Below, one piece after another: positions 47,864 through 57,400 of a stretch of 64,000 bases of DNA. The notes beneath the pieces were generated by a model. That model was not told where the DNA came from. It made no database searches and saw nothing but the letters and a program-made list of their open reading frames with translations. Where the stretch lies: assembly GCF_004348535.1 (NCBI RefSeq), contig NZ_SMJX01000002.1, positions 1-64,000 of the forward strand. The letters are read 5' to 3'. The position numbers were made by a program, and so were the translations under genes. The first letter of the stretch is position 1. Every line of letters starts with the position of its first letter. Source of the DNA: Actinomadura sp. KC216 (lineage in GTDB: Bacteria; Actinomycetota; Actinomycetes; Streptosporangiales; Streptosporangiaceae).

Positions 47864-49401
47864 CTTTCGTCTCCTCCACGCCCGGCCACGGTGCCGCGGG
47901 CGCTCACCGCCCGGACGTTCGCCGCCTGCGCGTTCACCGTCTCCGCGCTCAAGCCCTGCTCAGCCAGCTCACCCAACCCGTGCCCGCCCAACGCGTGCCC
48001 GGTCACCCCGTGAATGGTGCTCACGCAGTCGGCCTCGGCGCACTCCGGGTCCACCGTACGGGCGGAACCGCCCGCCCATTCATGATCCTCGGTGTCGCGC
48101 ATGTCGGCGCGGGCCACCGCCTCCGGCGCCTTCGGGTCGAGGTCGAACAGCTCGCGCAGCGCGTCGGCGTAGGAGTCGCCGCCCGGCGACGACGCCAGCT
48201 CCTTGACACGGACGGTCGGCGCGTGGAGCAGCTTGTCCACCACGCGCCGGACGGTCTGCTCGATCTCCTGGCGGGCCCGCTCGTCTATCCCGGGCACGCG
48301 CCCGGCGAGCCGGGCCAGCTCGGCCTCGACAACATCTGCGGCCTTGCTGCGCAGCGCGACGACCGTCGGGGCGACGGCCGCGGCTCGGGCGGCGCTGAGG
48401 AACGCCTCCACCTCGTCGCAGACGATCCGCCGGACGGCCTCGACCGCCTTCGGGCCGATGGCGTGCGCGGCCTCCTCGGCCGTCCGCAGGTCGTCCAGCC
48501 CGGCCAGGCCGACGCCCGGCAGGTCGCGGACGGTCCGCTCGACGTCGTGCGGCAGGGCCAGGTCGAGGAAGAACCGGTTCCGCCCATCGGAGCCGACGCC
48601 CTGGGCCTCAAGCCGCGCCGTCGTCAGCACCAGCCCGGTCGCCCCCGTGCAGGACACCACCAGGTCGGCCGCCGCGACCGCGGAGTCGACCTCCGAGAGC
48701 TCGATCGCGCGGGACGGCGCGTCCAGCGACACGGCCAGCCGCACCGCCTTCTCGTGGGTGCGGTTCGCGACCACGATCTCGCGCGCCCCGGCGCGGCTCA
48801 GCGTCGCCGCCGCGAGCGAGCTCATCGACCCGGCGCCGACGACCAGCGCGCGGACGCCCTCCAGCGGGCCGAGGTGCCGGGCGGCGACGTCCAGCCCGAC
48901 GCTGACCAGCGAGGCGCCCGCCCTGTCGATGCCCGTCTCGTGGTGGGCGCGCTTGCCGACGCGCAGCGACTGCTGCAGGACGTCGTGCAGCTCGCGGCCG
49001 AGCGTGCCCTCCTCCTGCGCGACGCGGAACGCCTGCCGGATCTGCCCGAGGATCTGCCCCTCGCCGACGACCATCGACTCCAGCCCGCACGCCACCGCGA
49101 ACGCGTGCTGGACGGCCCGCTCCTCGTAGTGGACGTACAGATGCCGCGACAGCTCGTCCAGCGGGACGCCGGACTGCTGCGCGAGAAGGTCGGAGACCGC
49201 CGAGACGCCGCCGTGGAACTTGTCGACCACCGTGTAGATCTCGACCCGGTTGCACGTCGAGACGATCGCGGCCTCGGCGACGTTCGCGGAGCCGTGCACG
49301 GCGTGCAGCAGCTTCACCAGGTCGTCCCCGGCCACCGCCGCCCGCTCCAGCACCGCCACTGGAGCGCTCCGGTGACTGAGCCCAACGACCAGAATGCTCA
49401 C
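47860..49401 (-). CDS. hemA: Glutamyl-tRNA reductase with C-terminal extension
   Basis: 513 residues against about 420-450 usually. The catalytic Cys50 is in VSTCNRVEIY; GLESMVVGEGQILGQ and the NADPH motif ALVVGAGSMSSLAA follow, then the dimerisation helices. The final 80 or so residues (from about 430) are an Ala/Gly/His-rich tail with no recognisable fold. First committed heme step, using charged tRNA-Glu. The GTG start has GGAGG six bases before it; it follows rex by 52 bases. Confidence 0.95.
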   Translation of the reverse strand: MSILVVGLSHRSAPVAVLERAAVAGDDLVKLLHAVHGSANVAEAAIVSTCNRVEIYTVVDKFHGGVSAVSDLLAQQSGVPLDELSRHLYVHYEERAVQHAFAVACGLESMVVGEGQILGQIRQAFRVAQEEGTLGRELHDVLQQSLRVGKRAHHETGIDRAGASLVSVGLDVAARHLGPLEGVRALVVGAGSMSSLAAATLSRAGAREIVVANRTHEKAVRLAVSLDAPSRAIELSEVDSAVAAADLVVSCTGATGLVLTTARLEAQGVGSDGRNRFFLDLALPHDVERTVRDLPGVGLAGLDDLRTAEEAAHAIGPKAVEAVRRIVCDEVEAFLSAARAAAVAPTVVALRSKAADVVEAELARLAGRVPGIDERARQEIEQTVRRVVDKLLHAPTVRVKELASSPGGDSYADALRELFDLDPKAPEAVARADMRDTEDHEWAGGSARTVDPECAEADCVSTIHGVTGHALGGHGLGELAEQGLSAETVNAQAANVRAVSARGTVAGRGGDER

Positions 49402-49453
49402 GCCCTGCCTCCTGTGTCTCCCGCCAGCCTCATGCCCGCCTGCCCCGCCTGTC

Positions 49454-50197
49454 TTATGCCTCGATCACCGTCTCCACGTACTGCTTCGTGCCCGGCGGCG
49501 CTTCGCCGGTGGCCAGGGAGGCGAGGCCGTCCGGCCCGCCGGCCTTGCGCTGCTCGTGGAACGCGAGGATCTGCAGCTCGATGGACAGGTCGACCTTGCG
49601 GACGTCGACGCCGTCCGGCACCGAGAGCACGACCGGCGCGAAGTTCAGGACGCTCGTCACGCCCGCCGCCACGACGCGATCGCACACCCCCTGGGCCGCG
49701 CCCGCGGGGGTCGCGATCACGGCGATGGAGACGCCGTGGGCCGCGATGATGTCCTCCAGCCGGTCGATGTGCTCCACCGTCATGCCGGCGATCTCCTCGC
49801 CGACGATGGAGTCGTCCGCGTCCAGCAGGCCCGCCACACGGAAACCGCGGGACGCGAAACCGCCGTAGCCGGCCAGCGCACGGCCCAGGTTACCCACACC
49901 GATGATCGCGACGACCCAGTCCTGCGTGAGCCCGAGTTCCCGGGAGATCTGGTAGACGAGGTACTCGACCTCGTACCCCACGCCGCGCGTGCCATACGAG
50001 CCCAGGTGGGACAGGTCCTTCCGGAGCTTGGCCGAGTTGACCCCGGCCGCCGCGGCGAGCTCCTCCGAGGACACGGTCGCGACGCCGCGGTCCTGGAGCC
50101 CGGTGAGGGCCCGCAGGTATACCGGCAGCCGCGCCACGGTGGCTTCGGGGATGCCGCGCCCGGCGCGGTCGCGTTGGCGGTTCTGTCGAGGTGTCAC
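49454..50197 (-). CDS. rex: Redox-sensing repressor Rex
   Basis: 247 residues. N-terminal winged helix (GIPEATVARLPVYLRAL; SSEELAAAAGVNSAKLRKDL) and a Rossmann domain (VVAIIGVGNLGRALAGYGGF) that binds NADH or NAD+. Close match to S. coelicolor Rex along the length, including IELQILAFHEQRKAGG. Rex represses respiratory genes and is released when NADH rises. I use the GTG giving MTPRQNRQ. Its own promoter carries a Rex-like site, so autoregulation together with hemACDB is expected, as in Streptomyces. Confidence 0.96.
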   Translation of the reverse strand: MTPRQNRQRDRAGRGIPEATVARLPVYLRALTGLQDRGVATVSSEELAAAAGVNSAKLRKDLSHLGSYGTRGVGYEVEYLVYQISRELGLTQDWVVAIIGVGNLGRALAGYGGFASRGFRVAGLLDADDSIVGEEIAGMTVEHIDRLEDIIAAHGVSIAVIATPAGAAQGVCDRVVAAGVTSVLNFAPVVLSVPDGVDVRKVDLSIELQILAFHEQRKAGGPDGLASLATGEAPPGTKQYVETVIEA

Positions 50198-50312
50198 GGC
50201 CTGCTCTTCGGCTCGACGCTGGGATCGGGACCGCGGCGGCCCCGGGCCCCGGGTCTCGTACGGTCGGGGGCGGCCGCACGGCCGCGGCCTGACCGCCTCG
50301 GGGCCGTCCACC

Positions 50313-50341
50313 AGGTTATGCCCTTGTGAATACGCGCACAA
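50313..50341 (-). promoter_or_regulatory. Promoter of the rex-hem operon
   Basis: On the minus strand TTGTGC (50341-50336) and TAACCT (50318-50313) are spaced by exactly 17 bases, a good housekeeping pair about 116 bases before the rex GTG. It lies inside the 300-base gene-free region 50198-50497, which also holds the Rex operator and a terminator. Confidence 0.6.
50324..50341. promoter_or_regulatory. Imperfect Rex operator in the rex promoter
   Basis: TTGTGAATACGCGCACAA keeps the TTGTGAA arm and the outer five bases of the opposite arm (CGCACAA against the ideal TTCACAA). It covers the -35 hexamer and the adjoining spacer, so bound Rex would exclude RNA polymerase. It is weaker in symmetry than the site before menJ. 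Confidence 0.75.
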
Positions 50342-50344
50342 AGT

Positions 50345-50383
50345 GCCCCCCTCGGTAGGCCGATCGGCGCAGCTGAGGGGGGC
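50345..50383 (-). terminator. Hairpin ending the glutaredoxin-gene transcript
   Basis: GCCCCCCTC (50345-50353) and GAGGGGGGC (50375-50383) are perfect nine-base arms. It lies downstream of the ABM-fusion/glutaredoxin gene pair and just before the rex promoter, well placed to insulate the Rex-controlled operon. There is no U run. Confidence 0.6.
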
Positions 50384-50497
50384 GGGCCGCGGAGGCCCGT
50401 CCAGCAGGGGATTCCGGCGCGGACAGCCCGCCCGGACGCCTACTGAAAGCACGCCGGACGGTCGGCCTGATGTGACCGACCAGACACCCCGGAGGGG

Positions 50498-50779
50498 TCA
50501 GGACGAACCGCGCGCCTCCCCGATCGCCGCGCGGAGGCGGTTCTCGTCGACGCGCCAGAAGTCGTGCTGGACGCCGTTGATCAGCGTGACGGGGATCTGC
50601 TCCCAGTACTGCTCGGTGTCGCTTTCCGACTTGGTGATGTCGCGCTCTTCCCACGGGACGCCCAGCTCGCGGGCGACGCGCTCGATCACCGCGCGGGCGT
50701 CGTCGCACAGATGGCAGCCGGGCTTGCCGAGCAGGGTGATCGTGACGTCGTCGTCCATCGGGGTGCCCACCGCCGTCAC
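50498..50779 (-). CDS. Glutaredoxin-like thioredoxin-fold protein
   Basis: 93 residues with the redox motif GKPGCHLCDDA and a thioredoxin-like beta-alpha pattern ending with QIPVTLINGVQ (cis-Pro). It would exchange thiols with small thiols or protein partners; the target is unknown. The GTG at 50779 overlaps the stop of the upstream gene (GTGA) and is chosen for that reason; the ATG at 50758 gives the more usual 86-residue length. A glutaredoxin-like gene next to rex is also found in Streptomyces. Confidence 0.85.
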   Translation of the reverse strand: MTAVGTPMDDDVTITLLGKPGCHLCDDARAVIERVARELGVPWEERDITKSESDTEQYWEQIPVTLINGVQHDFWRVDENRLRAAIGEARGSS

Positions 50780-52137
50780 CGTCCGGGGAACTCCGGCGCC
50801 GGGAGCGGCACCTTGGCCGGGCCGAGCCGCAGCTCGATCACGTTGGTGGCCAGCACATGGGTGCGCGACTCCGCCAGGAACCGCTGCAGGTGCGGCTGCT
50901 TGCGGTGCGCGGCGAACGCCGCATCGTCCCGGAAGAGCTGGTAGAAGATCCGCTGCGTCGGCGCGCCGACCACCTCGTGGCAGGCGAAGATCACCGTGTC
51001 GGGCTCGGCGGCCAGCGCGGCCTTCACCAGGTCGGTGGCGAGCCGGTCGAAGGCGTCCTCGCGGCCGTCGAGCAGCGTGTACACGGTGATCTGGCCGCAC
51101 CCGCCGGCGAGCCGCCCCAGCCCGCCGAGCCCGCCCGGGACGCCCTTCGGCCCCCCGGCGGGGCGCGCCTGCTCGGGGACGAGCCCGGCGGCACCGTGCC
51201 CGGCGCCGATCCCGTCGACGGCGGTGGGCCCGGCCGGGTTCGCGGCCGGGTTGCCGGAGAAGCGGAGGTCTTCGGCCTCGGCCATCGGGACGGGGTCGGG
51301 GAACCGGAGCTCCCCCCGCCGCGGGTCGTGGGACGGCGGCGGCGGCGTCGGCGCCCCGACGGGCTCGCGCCGCGAACCCGGGTAGCCCTGCTCCTCGTAG
51401 CCGGTCGCGGGCTCGTCCCGGTAGCCGTCGCCGTACTCGTCCCTGCCCTCGTAGCCCTCGTAGCCTTCGTCGTCCTCGTACACCGGGATCGTGCGCATCG
51501 CGCCGTACCAGACGAGCCCGGCCGCGCCGCCGAGCGCGATCACCGCGAGCGGCGCGGGCAGGAACCCGCGGCTGCCGCTGACCACCAGCACGCCCGCGAG
51601 CGCGACCAGCGCGACCGGGATCAGCAGCTCGGCGGCCTCCTGGTCGCGCTTGCTCGCCAGCCACGCGGTGACGCCCGTGCACGCCGCGAGCGCGAGCACC
51701 GCGACGACGTGCGCGCCGTCGATCAGCAGCAGCGGCAGCGCGTCGTAGGTCTTGCCGGGCTTCGGCAGGCTCTTGTTCAGCGTGCCCTTGAGCGGGTCCA
51801 GGACGAGGATGACGGTCGCGACGACCGTGTAGGAGACCGCGAACAGCCAGCCCGCGAAGCGCACCTGCACGTACCGGGCGATCAGCTCGATCATGCCGAG
51901 CGCGAGCCAGACCGGCCCGATGAGCGCGGCGCCGAGCTCCACGACGCGGAACAGCGCGCCGTTGAACCCGGCCAAGAAACCGACGCTCATGCACAGCAGC
52001 GCCAGCGACAGCCCTACCTGGGTGAACGACCAGGCGATGAGGTAGAGCAGCCGGTCCTTGTTGGCGCGCGAAATCAGCAACCCCGTGGCCGCCAGAGCAC
52101 CAAGGGTCGCCACCAGCGCGAGAAGAGCGTCGACCAT
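50776..52137 (-). CDS. Polytopic membrane protein fused to an ABM-like domain
   Basis: 453 residues. About seven membrane helices occupy residues 1-215. A low-complexity acidic linker (tandem GYEGYEG, Pro/Gly rich) spans 216-355. The last 95 residues (from QITVYTLLDGREDAFDRL) have the ferredoxin-like pattern of antibiotic biosynthesis monooxygenase (ABM) domains, with HRKQPHLQRFL as in that family. ABM domains act as small cofactor-free oxygenases or heme-degrading enzymes, or as ligand binders. A membrane-tethered ABM next to a glutaredoxin and the rex-heme operon suggests a redox or heme-related role, but this is speculative. Start MVDALLALVATL chosen because the upstream open frame is unsupported. 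Confidence 0.7.
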   Translation of the reverse strand: MVDALLALVATLGALAATGLLISRANKDRLLYLIAWSFTQVGLSLALLCMSVGFLAGFNGALFRVVELGAALIGPVWLALGMIELIARYVQVRFAGWLFAVSYTVVATVILVLDPLKGTLNKSLPKPGKTYDALPLLLIDGAHVVAVLALAACTGVTAWLASKRDQEAAELLIPVALVALAGVLVVSGSRGFLPAPLAVIALGGAAGLVWYGAMRTIPVYEDDEGYEGYEGRDEYGDGYRDEPATGYEEQGYPGSRREPVGAPTPPPPSHDPRRGELRFPDPVPMAEAEDLRFSGNPAANPAGPTAVDGIGAGHGAAGLVPEQARPAGGPKGVPGGLGGLGRLAGGCGQITVYTLLDGREDAFDRLATDLVKAALAAEPDTVIFACHEVVGAPTQRIFYQLFRDDAAFAAHRKQPHLQRFLAESRTHVLATNVIELRLGPAKVPLPAPEFPGR

Positions 52138-52257
52138 CGCGCCCCATGGTGCCCGATGGCGGCGGCAGAGGGGTAACCCGCCTCCAGCCGAACACACCCG
52201 TACGCCATACGCCGGTGGCTTGGAGGGCCACGCCAAACGATCTGTCCGGCTAGGTCA

Positions 52258-52277
52258 AGTGGCCTGTCATCGCCACT
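52258..52277. promoter_or_regulatory. Inverted repeat upstream of bldN
   Basis: AGTGGC-N8-GCCACT, perfect six-base arms, 35 bases before the proposed bldN -35 box. The surrounding 248-base region (52138-52385) also has two copies of GTACGCCAT. The half-sites resemble the AGTGA/TCACT type recognised by BldD, but not closely. Confidence 0.4.
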
Positions 52278-52312
52278 GGCCGGCGTACGCCATTTGCGCG
52301 CCGCGCACGCCA

Positions 52313-52342
52313 TTGCTTCTGGCATCTACCGGTATCTAGAGT
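52313..52342 (+). promoter_or_regulatory. Candidate bldN promoter
   Basis: TTGCTT (52313-52318) and TAGAGT (52337-52342) with an 18-base spacer, 43 bases before the bldN ATG. GAGGAG at 52374-52379 is the ribosome binding site. Confidence 0.5.
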
Positions 52343-52385
52343 GGCAAATCACGCCGGAGGTCGCGTAAGCCCCGAGGAGAACTGC

Positions 52386-53114
52386 ATGAGCAGCTTGTCC
52401 CTCGATGCCGGGGCCCTCCCGCTGCCCCGGTCTCCACGAGGACCCTTCGGCTCCGGCGGTCTCCGCATCCCCGACCGCACCGGTGCCGGGCGGGACACCG
52501 CCAGACGGGATGTCGCCGGTCGCGACGTCGCCGGACGGGACGCCGCCGAGCAGGACGCCGGACGCGCCGAGATCCTCAAGGCGCTCGTCCTGCGGGCGCG
52601 GGACGGCGACGCCGAGGCGTTCGGCTCCCTCTACGACCACTACGTCGAGCTGGTCTACCGGTACGTCTACTACCGGGTCGGGTCGCACTCGCTCACCGAA
52701 GACCTCACCAGCGAGACGTTCCTGCGCGCGCTGCGCCGGATCTGCGACTTCCACTGGCAGGGCAAGGACTTCGGGGCCTGGCTCGTCACGATCGCCCGGA
52801 ACCTGGTCGCCGACCACTTCAAGTCCGGCCGCTACCGGCTGGAGGTCTGCACCGCCGAGCTGGTCGAGCCCGACCGGCACCAGGAGGGGCCCGAGCGCGC
52901 CGTCCTGGACTCGATGACCAACCGGACGCTGCTGCAGGCCGTCCGGCGGCTGGGGTCGGAGCAGCAGGAGTGCATCGTCCTGCGGTTCCTGCACGGGCTG
53001 TCGGTCGCCGAGACCGCGCTGATCATGGGCAAGAAGACGGGCGCGATCAAGGCGCTGCAGTACCGGGCCGTCCGGTCCCTGGGCCGGATGCTCCCCGACG
53101 ACCTGCGCCGATAA
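52386..53114 (+). CDS. bldN: Developmental ECF sigma factor BldN
   Basis: 242 residues. Region 2 (about 66-130, LVLRARDGDAEAFGSLYDHY onward) and region 4 (about 180-240, QQECIVLRFLHGLSVAETAL) are those of a group IV sigma factor. CDFHWQGKDFGAWLVTIARN and HFKSGRYRLEV match BldN closely. The first 60 residues are an extra segment with repeated RDVAGRD units; in S. coelicolor BldN is made as a proprotein with an N-terminal extension that is removed, and this may be the counterpart. BldN drives aerial-hypha surface proteins (chaplins, rodlins) in Streptomyces. Neighbours (rex, glutaredoxin-like, HAD hydrolase) match its known setting. Confidence 0.9.
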   Translation: MSSLSLDAGALPLPRSPRGPFGSGGLRIPDRTGAGRDTARRDVAGRDVAGRDAAEQDAGRAEILKALVLRARDGDAEAFGSLYDHYVELVYRYVYYRVGSHSLTEDLTSETFLRALRRICDFHWQGKDFGAWLVTIARNLVADHFKSGRYRLEVCTAELVEPDRHQEGPERAVLDSMTNRTLLQAVRRLGSEQQECIVLRFLHGLSVAETALIMGKKTGAIKALQYRAVRSLGRMLPDDLRR

Positions 53115-53238
53115 CCGCCCGTTCCCCGCCCGTTATTGGATTGATCGTCTATTCGCGGCACGGCCGTAACCCGCCGCGCCGTCCGATCGTTTGTGCGGGC
53201 AGGAGAGCGTTCACGCCTGGACTCCAGAAGGAGAGCCA

Positions 53239-53427
53239 GTGAGAACCAGGCGAGGGAAGATCATCGAGCAAGGGAACGCGCTTGCCCGGTTGCGGGCGAG
53301 CGACGCCGGGCCCGACCCGCGGTTCCGTGCCGTGCTGCGCGAGCGGCTCGTCGCGGCCGCGGGCGACCGGAGTGACGGCCGTCCCAATCACGGGCGAGGG
53401 GACGGCCATGGGGAGGCGGTTGATTAA
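53239..53427 (+). CDS. Very short RsbN-like protein after bldN
   Basis: 62 residues from a GTG with AAGGAGAG four bases upstream. The core NALARLRASDAGPDPRFRAVLRERLVAAA resembles the N-terminal segment of RsbN-type anti-sigma factors and DUF5667 proteins that bind the sigma factor, but the membrane helix and extracellular part of RsbN are missing and the frame ends in a charged tail. It occupies the rsbN position between bldN and the HAD gene. Either a minimal soluble anti-sigma factor or a decayed remnant. The preceding 124 bases (53115-53238) contain no obvious feature. Confidence 0.55.
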   Translation: MRTRRGKIIEQGNALARLRASDAGPDPRFRAVLRERLVAAAGDRSDGRPNHGRGDGHGEAVD

Positions 53428-53436
53428 GCTCGGCCC

Positions 53437-54372
53437 ATGCGGCAGACACGGCAGCGGTCGTTTCGGCAAGGCCCGCTCTCGCGGGGCTCGTTCTGGCAGT
53501 GGCCGTTCTGGCAGCGGGGCAAGGACGAAGATCATGTGAGTGCAGGAGAGGCCGCCGCGGCGGCCGCGGCCGAGCAAGAGCCGCTGCCCGAGCCCGACCC
53601 CGCCGCGGCGGCGTTCTTCGACGTCGACAACACGATGATGCGCGGCGCGTCCATCTACTACTTCGCGCGCGGGCTCGCCGCCCGCAAGCTGTTCACCATG
53701 CGCGACCTCGCCATGTTCGCCTGGGGGCAGGCGGCGTTCCGGCTGCGCGGGAGCGAGAACTCCGAGCACATCGGCAGCGCCAAGGAGGCCGCGCTCGCGT
53801 TCGTCGCCGGGCAGAAGGTCGCCGGGATCGTCAAGCTCAGCGAGGAGATCTACGACGAGGTCATGGCCGACCGGATCTGGAGCGGCACCCGCACCCTCGC
53901 CCTCCAGCATCTGGACGCGGGCCAGCAGGTCTGGCTCGTCACCGCCACGCCCGTCGAGGTCGCCCGGACGATCGCGCACCGCCTCGGCCTCACCGGCGCG
54001 CTCGGCACGGTCGCCGAGACGAGCGACGGCGTCTACACCGGGCGGCTCGTCGGGAACCTGCTGCACGGGCCCGCGAAGGCGGAGGCCGTCCGCGCCCTCG
54101 CCCACCGGGAGGGCCTCGACCTGGCGCGCTGCGCCGCCTACAGCGACTCGATCAACGACCTGCCGATGCTGACGGCCGTCGGCCACCCGCACGCCGTGAA
54201 CCCGGACGCGGAGCTGCGCGAGCACGCCAAGGAGAACGGCTGGCCGATCCACGACTTCCGCACCGGCCGCCGGGTGACGATGATCGCGCTGCCCGCGGCG
54301 GCCGGGGCGGGCGCGCTCGCGGGCGGTGTCGCGGCCGGGATCGCGCTGCGCCGCCACTACCGCGCGAACTGA
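53437..54372 (+). CDS. HAD-IB family hydrolase (SerB-like), membrane-tailed
   Basis: 311 residues. Motif [10 protein letters not shown] (nucleophile Asp62), motif II T in VTATPVEVA, motif III Lys in GPAKAEAVR and motif [13 protein letters not shown] form a complete HAD phosphatase site. A C-terminal hydrophobic segment ([21 protein letters not shown]) could anchor it. The first 55 residues are basic and Trp/Gln rich. Homologues stand next to bldN/rsbN in Streptomyces; the substrate is unknown, a phosphoserine-like or lipid phosphate being possible. Confidence 0.85.
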   Translation: MRQTRQRSFRQGPLSRGSFWQWPFWQRGKDEDHVSAGEAAAAAAAEQEPLPEPDPAAAAFFDVDNTMMRGASIYYFARGLAARKLFTMRDLAMFAWGQAAFRLRGSENSEHIGSAKEAALAFVAGQKVAGIVKLSEEIYDEVMADRIWSGTRTLALQHLDAGQQVWLVTATPVEVARTIAHRLGLTGALGTVAETSDGVYTGRLVGNLLHGPAKAEAVRALAHREGLDLARCAAYSDSINDLPMLTAVGHPHAVNPDAELREHAKENGWPIHDFRTGRRVTMIALPAAAGAGALAGGVAAGIALRRHYRAN

Positions 54373-54411
54373 CCCGGCCGTCCGGGACCGGTCCCGCATT
54401 AGCCTGTCCCC

Positions 54412-57400
54412 GTGACCGTCGAGCTGACGTTGCTGACGCGGGTCTCCTGCCGCGGGCGGGACGTCACGAGCCCCCGGATGCGCGGCCTCCTCGCACTGCT
54501 CGCCGAGGAACCGCGGGCGGGCGCGTCCGTCGTCCGGCTGGTGGAGGGGCTCTGGCCGGACGGGCGTCCCGAGAACCCCGCCAAGGCGCTGCAGGTCGTG
54601 GTGTCGCGGGCGCGGTCGCAGCTCGGCGCGGACGTCATCGCCAGCACGCCGACCGGATACCGGCTCGGCCTGGGCGAGGACGAGGTGGACGCGTCCGCCG
54701 TGCTGCTGGCCGCGTCCGCGAGCGCCCGCCGCGCCCGCGACGGCGACCACGCGGGCGCGCTCGCCCACGCCGAGGCGGGCCTCGCGCTGTGGGACGCTCC
54801 CCCGGAGCCCGACGGCGACGACCACCCGTTGTCGGTCCTGCGTGCGGCCAGGGCCTCGACGTACTCGACGCTGGCCCGGGCCCGTGCGCTCGCCCTCGCG
54901 CGGCTCGACCGGCACGCGGAGGCGTTCGACGCGCTGTCCGCCGTGGCCCGCGAGCGTCCCCGCGACGAGGAGGTCCTCGCCGGGCTGCTGCGCTGCGAGG
55001 CGGCGACCGCGGGGCCGTCCGCCGCGCTGGCCCGGTTCGAGTCCTACCGGCGTTCCCTGCGCGACGAGCTCGGCACCGATCCGGGGGACGCGCTGCGGGC
55101 CGTCCAGCAGGAGCTGCTGCGGGGCGAGGCCCCGGCCGTGCGGCGCGGTGTCGCGCACGAGCCGAACCCGCTGCTCGGCCGCGACGGCGACATCGCCGCC
55201 GTCCTCGGGCTGCTGCGCACGTCCCGCGTCACCTCGATCGTCGGGACGGGCGGGCTCGGCAAGACCCGGCTCGCGAACACCGTGGCGCGCGACGCGCCGC
55301 AGCGGGCCGTGCACGTCGTCCCGCTGGCCGGTGTCACGCGGGACGAGGACGTGGCGGCCGAGGTGGCGTCCGTGCTCGGCGTCGCGGACCTGCGCGGGAC
55401 GGCCGCGCCGCGCGGTCTCGGCGGGGCGGCCGACCGCGTCGGCGGGATCGTGGAGGCGCTCGGCCCCGGCCCGGTGCTGCTCGTCCTGGACAACTGCGAG
55501 CACGTCGTCGACGGTGTGGCCGCGCTGGTCGGTGCGCTGGTGTCGCGGACGCGTGACCTGCGGATCCTCACCACGGGCCGCGCTCCGCTCGGCCTGTCGT
55601 CGGAGTCGGTGTACCCGCTGCCCGCGCTCGACCCGCCGACGGCCGCCGAGCTGTTCCGGCAGCGCGCGCACGCGGCGCGCCCGAACGCCGACGTCCCGGC
55701 GGACGCGGTCGAGGAGCTGTGCCGCCACCTGGACGGGCTGCCGCTGGCCATCGAGCTGGCGGCGGCGCGCGTCCGCGTCATGTCCGTGCCCGAGATCGCC
55801 CGCGGCCTGGACGACCGGTTCGCGCTCCTGCGCGGCAACGTCCGCGACGCGCCGTCCAGGCACCGGACCATGCACGCCGTGGTCGACTGGAGCTGGACCC
55901 TCCTCAGCCCCTCCGGCCGGGCCGCGATGCAGGCGCTGTCGGTCTTCCCCGCCGGTTTCACCGCTGACGCGGCGCGGCGCGTCCTGGACGGCGACGCCCT
56001 GGAGACCATCGACGACCTCGTCGCCCAGTCGCTCCTGGAAATCACCGAGGGGGAGGCCGGGACGCGGTTCCGGATGCTGGAGAGCGTCCGGGAGTTCAGC
56101 GCGGCGCACCGCGAGGCGGAGGGCGCGACGGAGCGGGCGGTCGGCGGGCTGCTCGCCTGGGCCCGGGAGTTCGGGGCCGCGCACCACGAGGCGCTGTTCG
56201 GCGGCGAGCCGTTCGGCTCGCTCGCCCGCGTCCGGGTCGAGCAGGACAACCTGCTGCAGGCGCTGCGGTACGGGCTCGCCAGGGACGACGGCCCGGCCGT
56301 CGCGGCGGTGGCGGCCGTCCTCAGCGGGCTGTGGACGCTGGAGTCCGCCTACACCAGGTTGATCGTCCTGTCCGAGGAGACCGCGGGGCTGCTGAGCCGC
56401 TTCCGTCCCGGTCCGGACGACGTCGAGACGACCCGCTCGGCGCTCGCCCTCAGCGTCATGACCTCGTCCATGCTGAAGGGCCCGCGGGCGACGCGCGCCC
56501 TCGTCGCGCTGCGGCGGCTGCCGCCCGTCCCGCCGACCACCGTCGCCCGGGCGCTGGCGTTCCTGACCGCGTCCGGCCCGAAGATCCTCGACCCGGACGG
56601 CGGCGCGGAGTTCCTCGACCGGATGTGCGCGAGCGACGAACCGGCGCTCGCCGCCGCCGCGAACTGCTTCGCGGGCTACATCCGGGAACGCGACGGGGAC
56701 CTGGCCGGGGCGCTCGCGGCCACCGAGAAGATGCTGGCGATGGTCGGCGACACCCGCACCCCGTGGCTGAGCCTGTTCGTCCACTCGCGGCTCGGTGAGC
56801 TGCTGATGCAGCTCGACCAGGCCGGACGGGCCGTGCACCACCTCCACGTCTCGCTGGACCTGGTGCAGCGGCACGGCTGGCCCGACAACTTCGGGCTGCT
56901 GTGGGCGCTCGCCGGCGCCCACGCGAGCCTCGGCGAGTACGACCGGGCCGAACGGTGGCTCGACCAGGCGCTCGTGTCCGGGCCGGACGAGACGTCCGGC
57001 ATCGCCGCGTTCAACCTCGGTGCCCGCGCGGAGCTCGCCCTCACGCGCGGCGACGTCGACACCGGCCTGCGGCTCTGGCGGCAGGCCGTCGAGCGGCTCG
57101 CGGACACCGACGACCCCATGAGCGCGCCGCCCGGCCTCGACCCGTGGACGCTGGAGGCGCACTGCGCCACCGTCGTCGCCCACGCGCGGCACGGGCGGCT
57201 CGACCTCGTGGAACACCTCGCGGCCGGGCTGCCCGGCAAGCTGTCCGGCCTGCTCGCCATGCCGCAGGACACGATGCCGGCCTTCCTCATGGACCTGCCC
57301 TTCTGCGGCGGCATCCTCCTCGCGCTGGCCGTCGCCGACCTCGCCCGCCGGGGCGGCGCCGCCGAGGCCCCGCCGGGCGCCCGGGTACGGGCGGCGCGCA

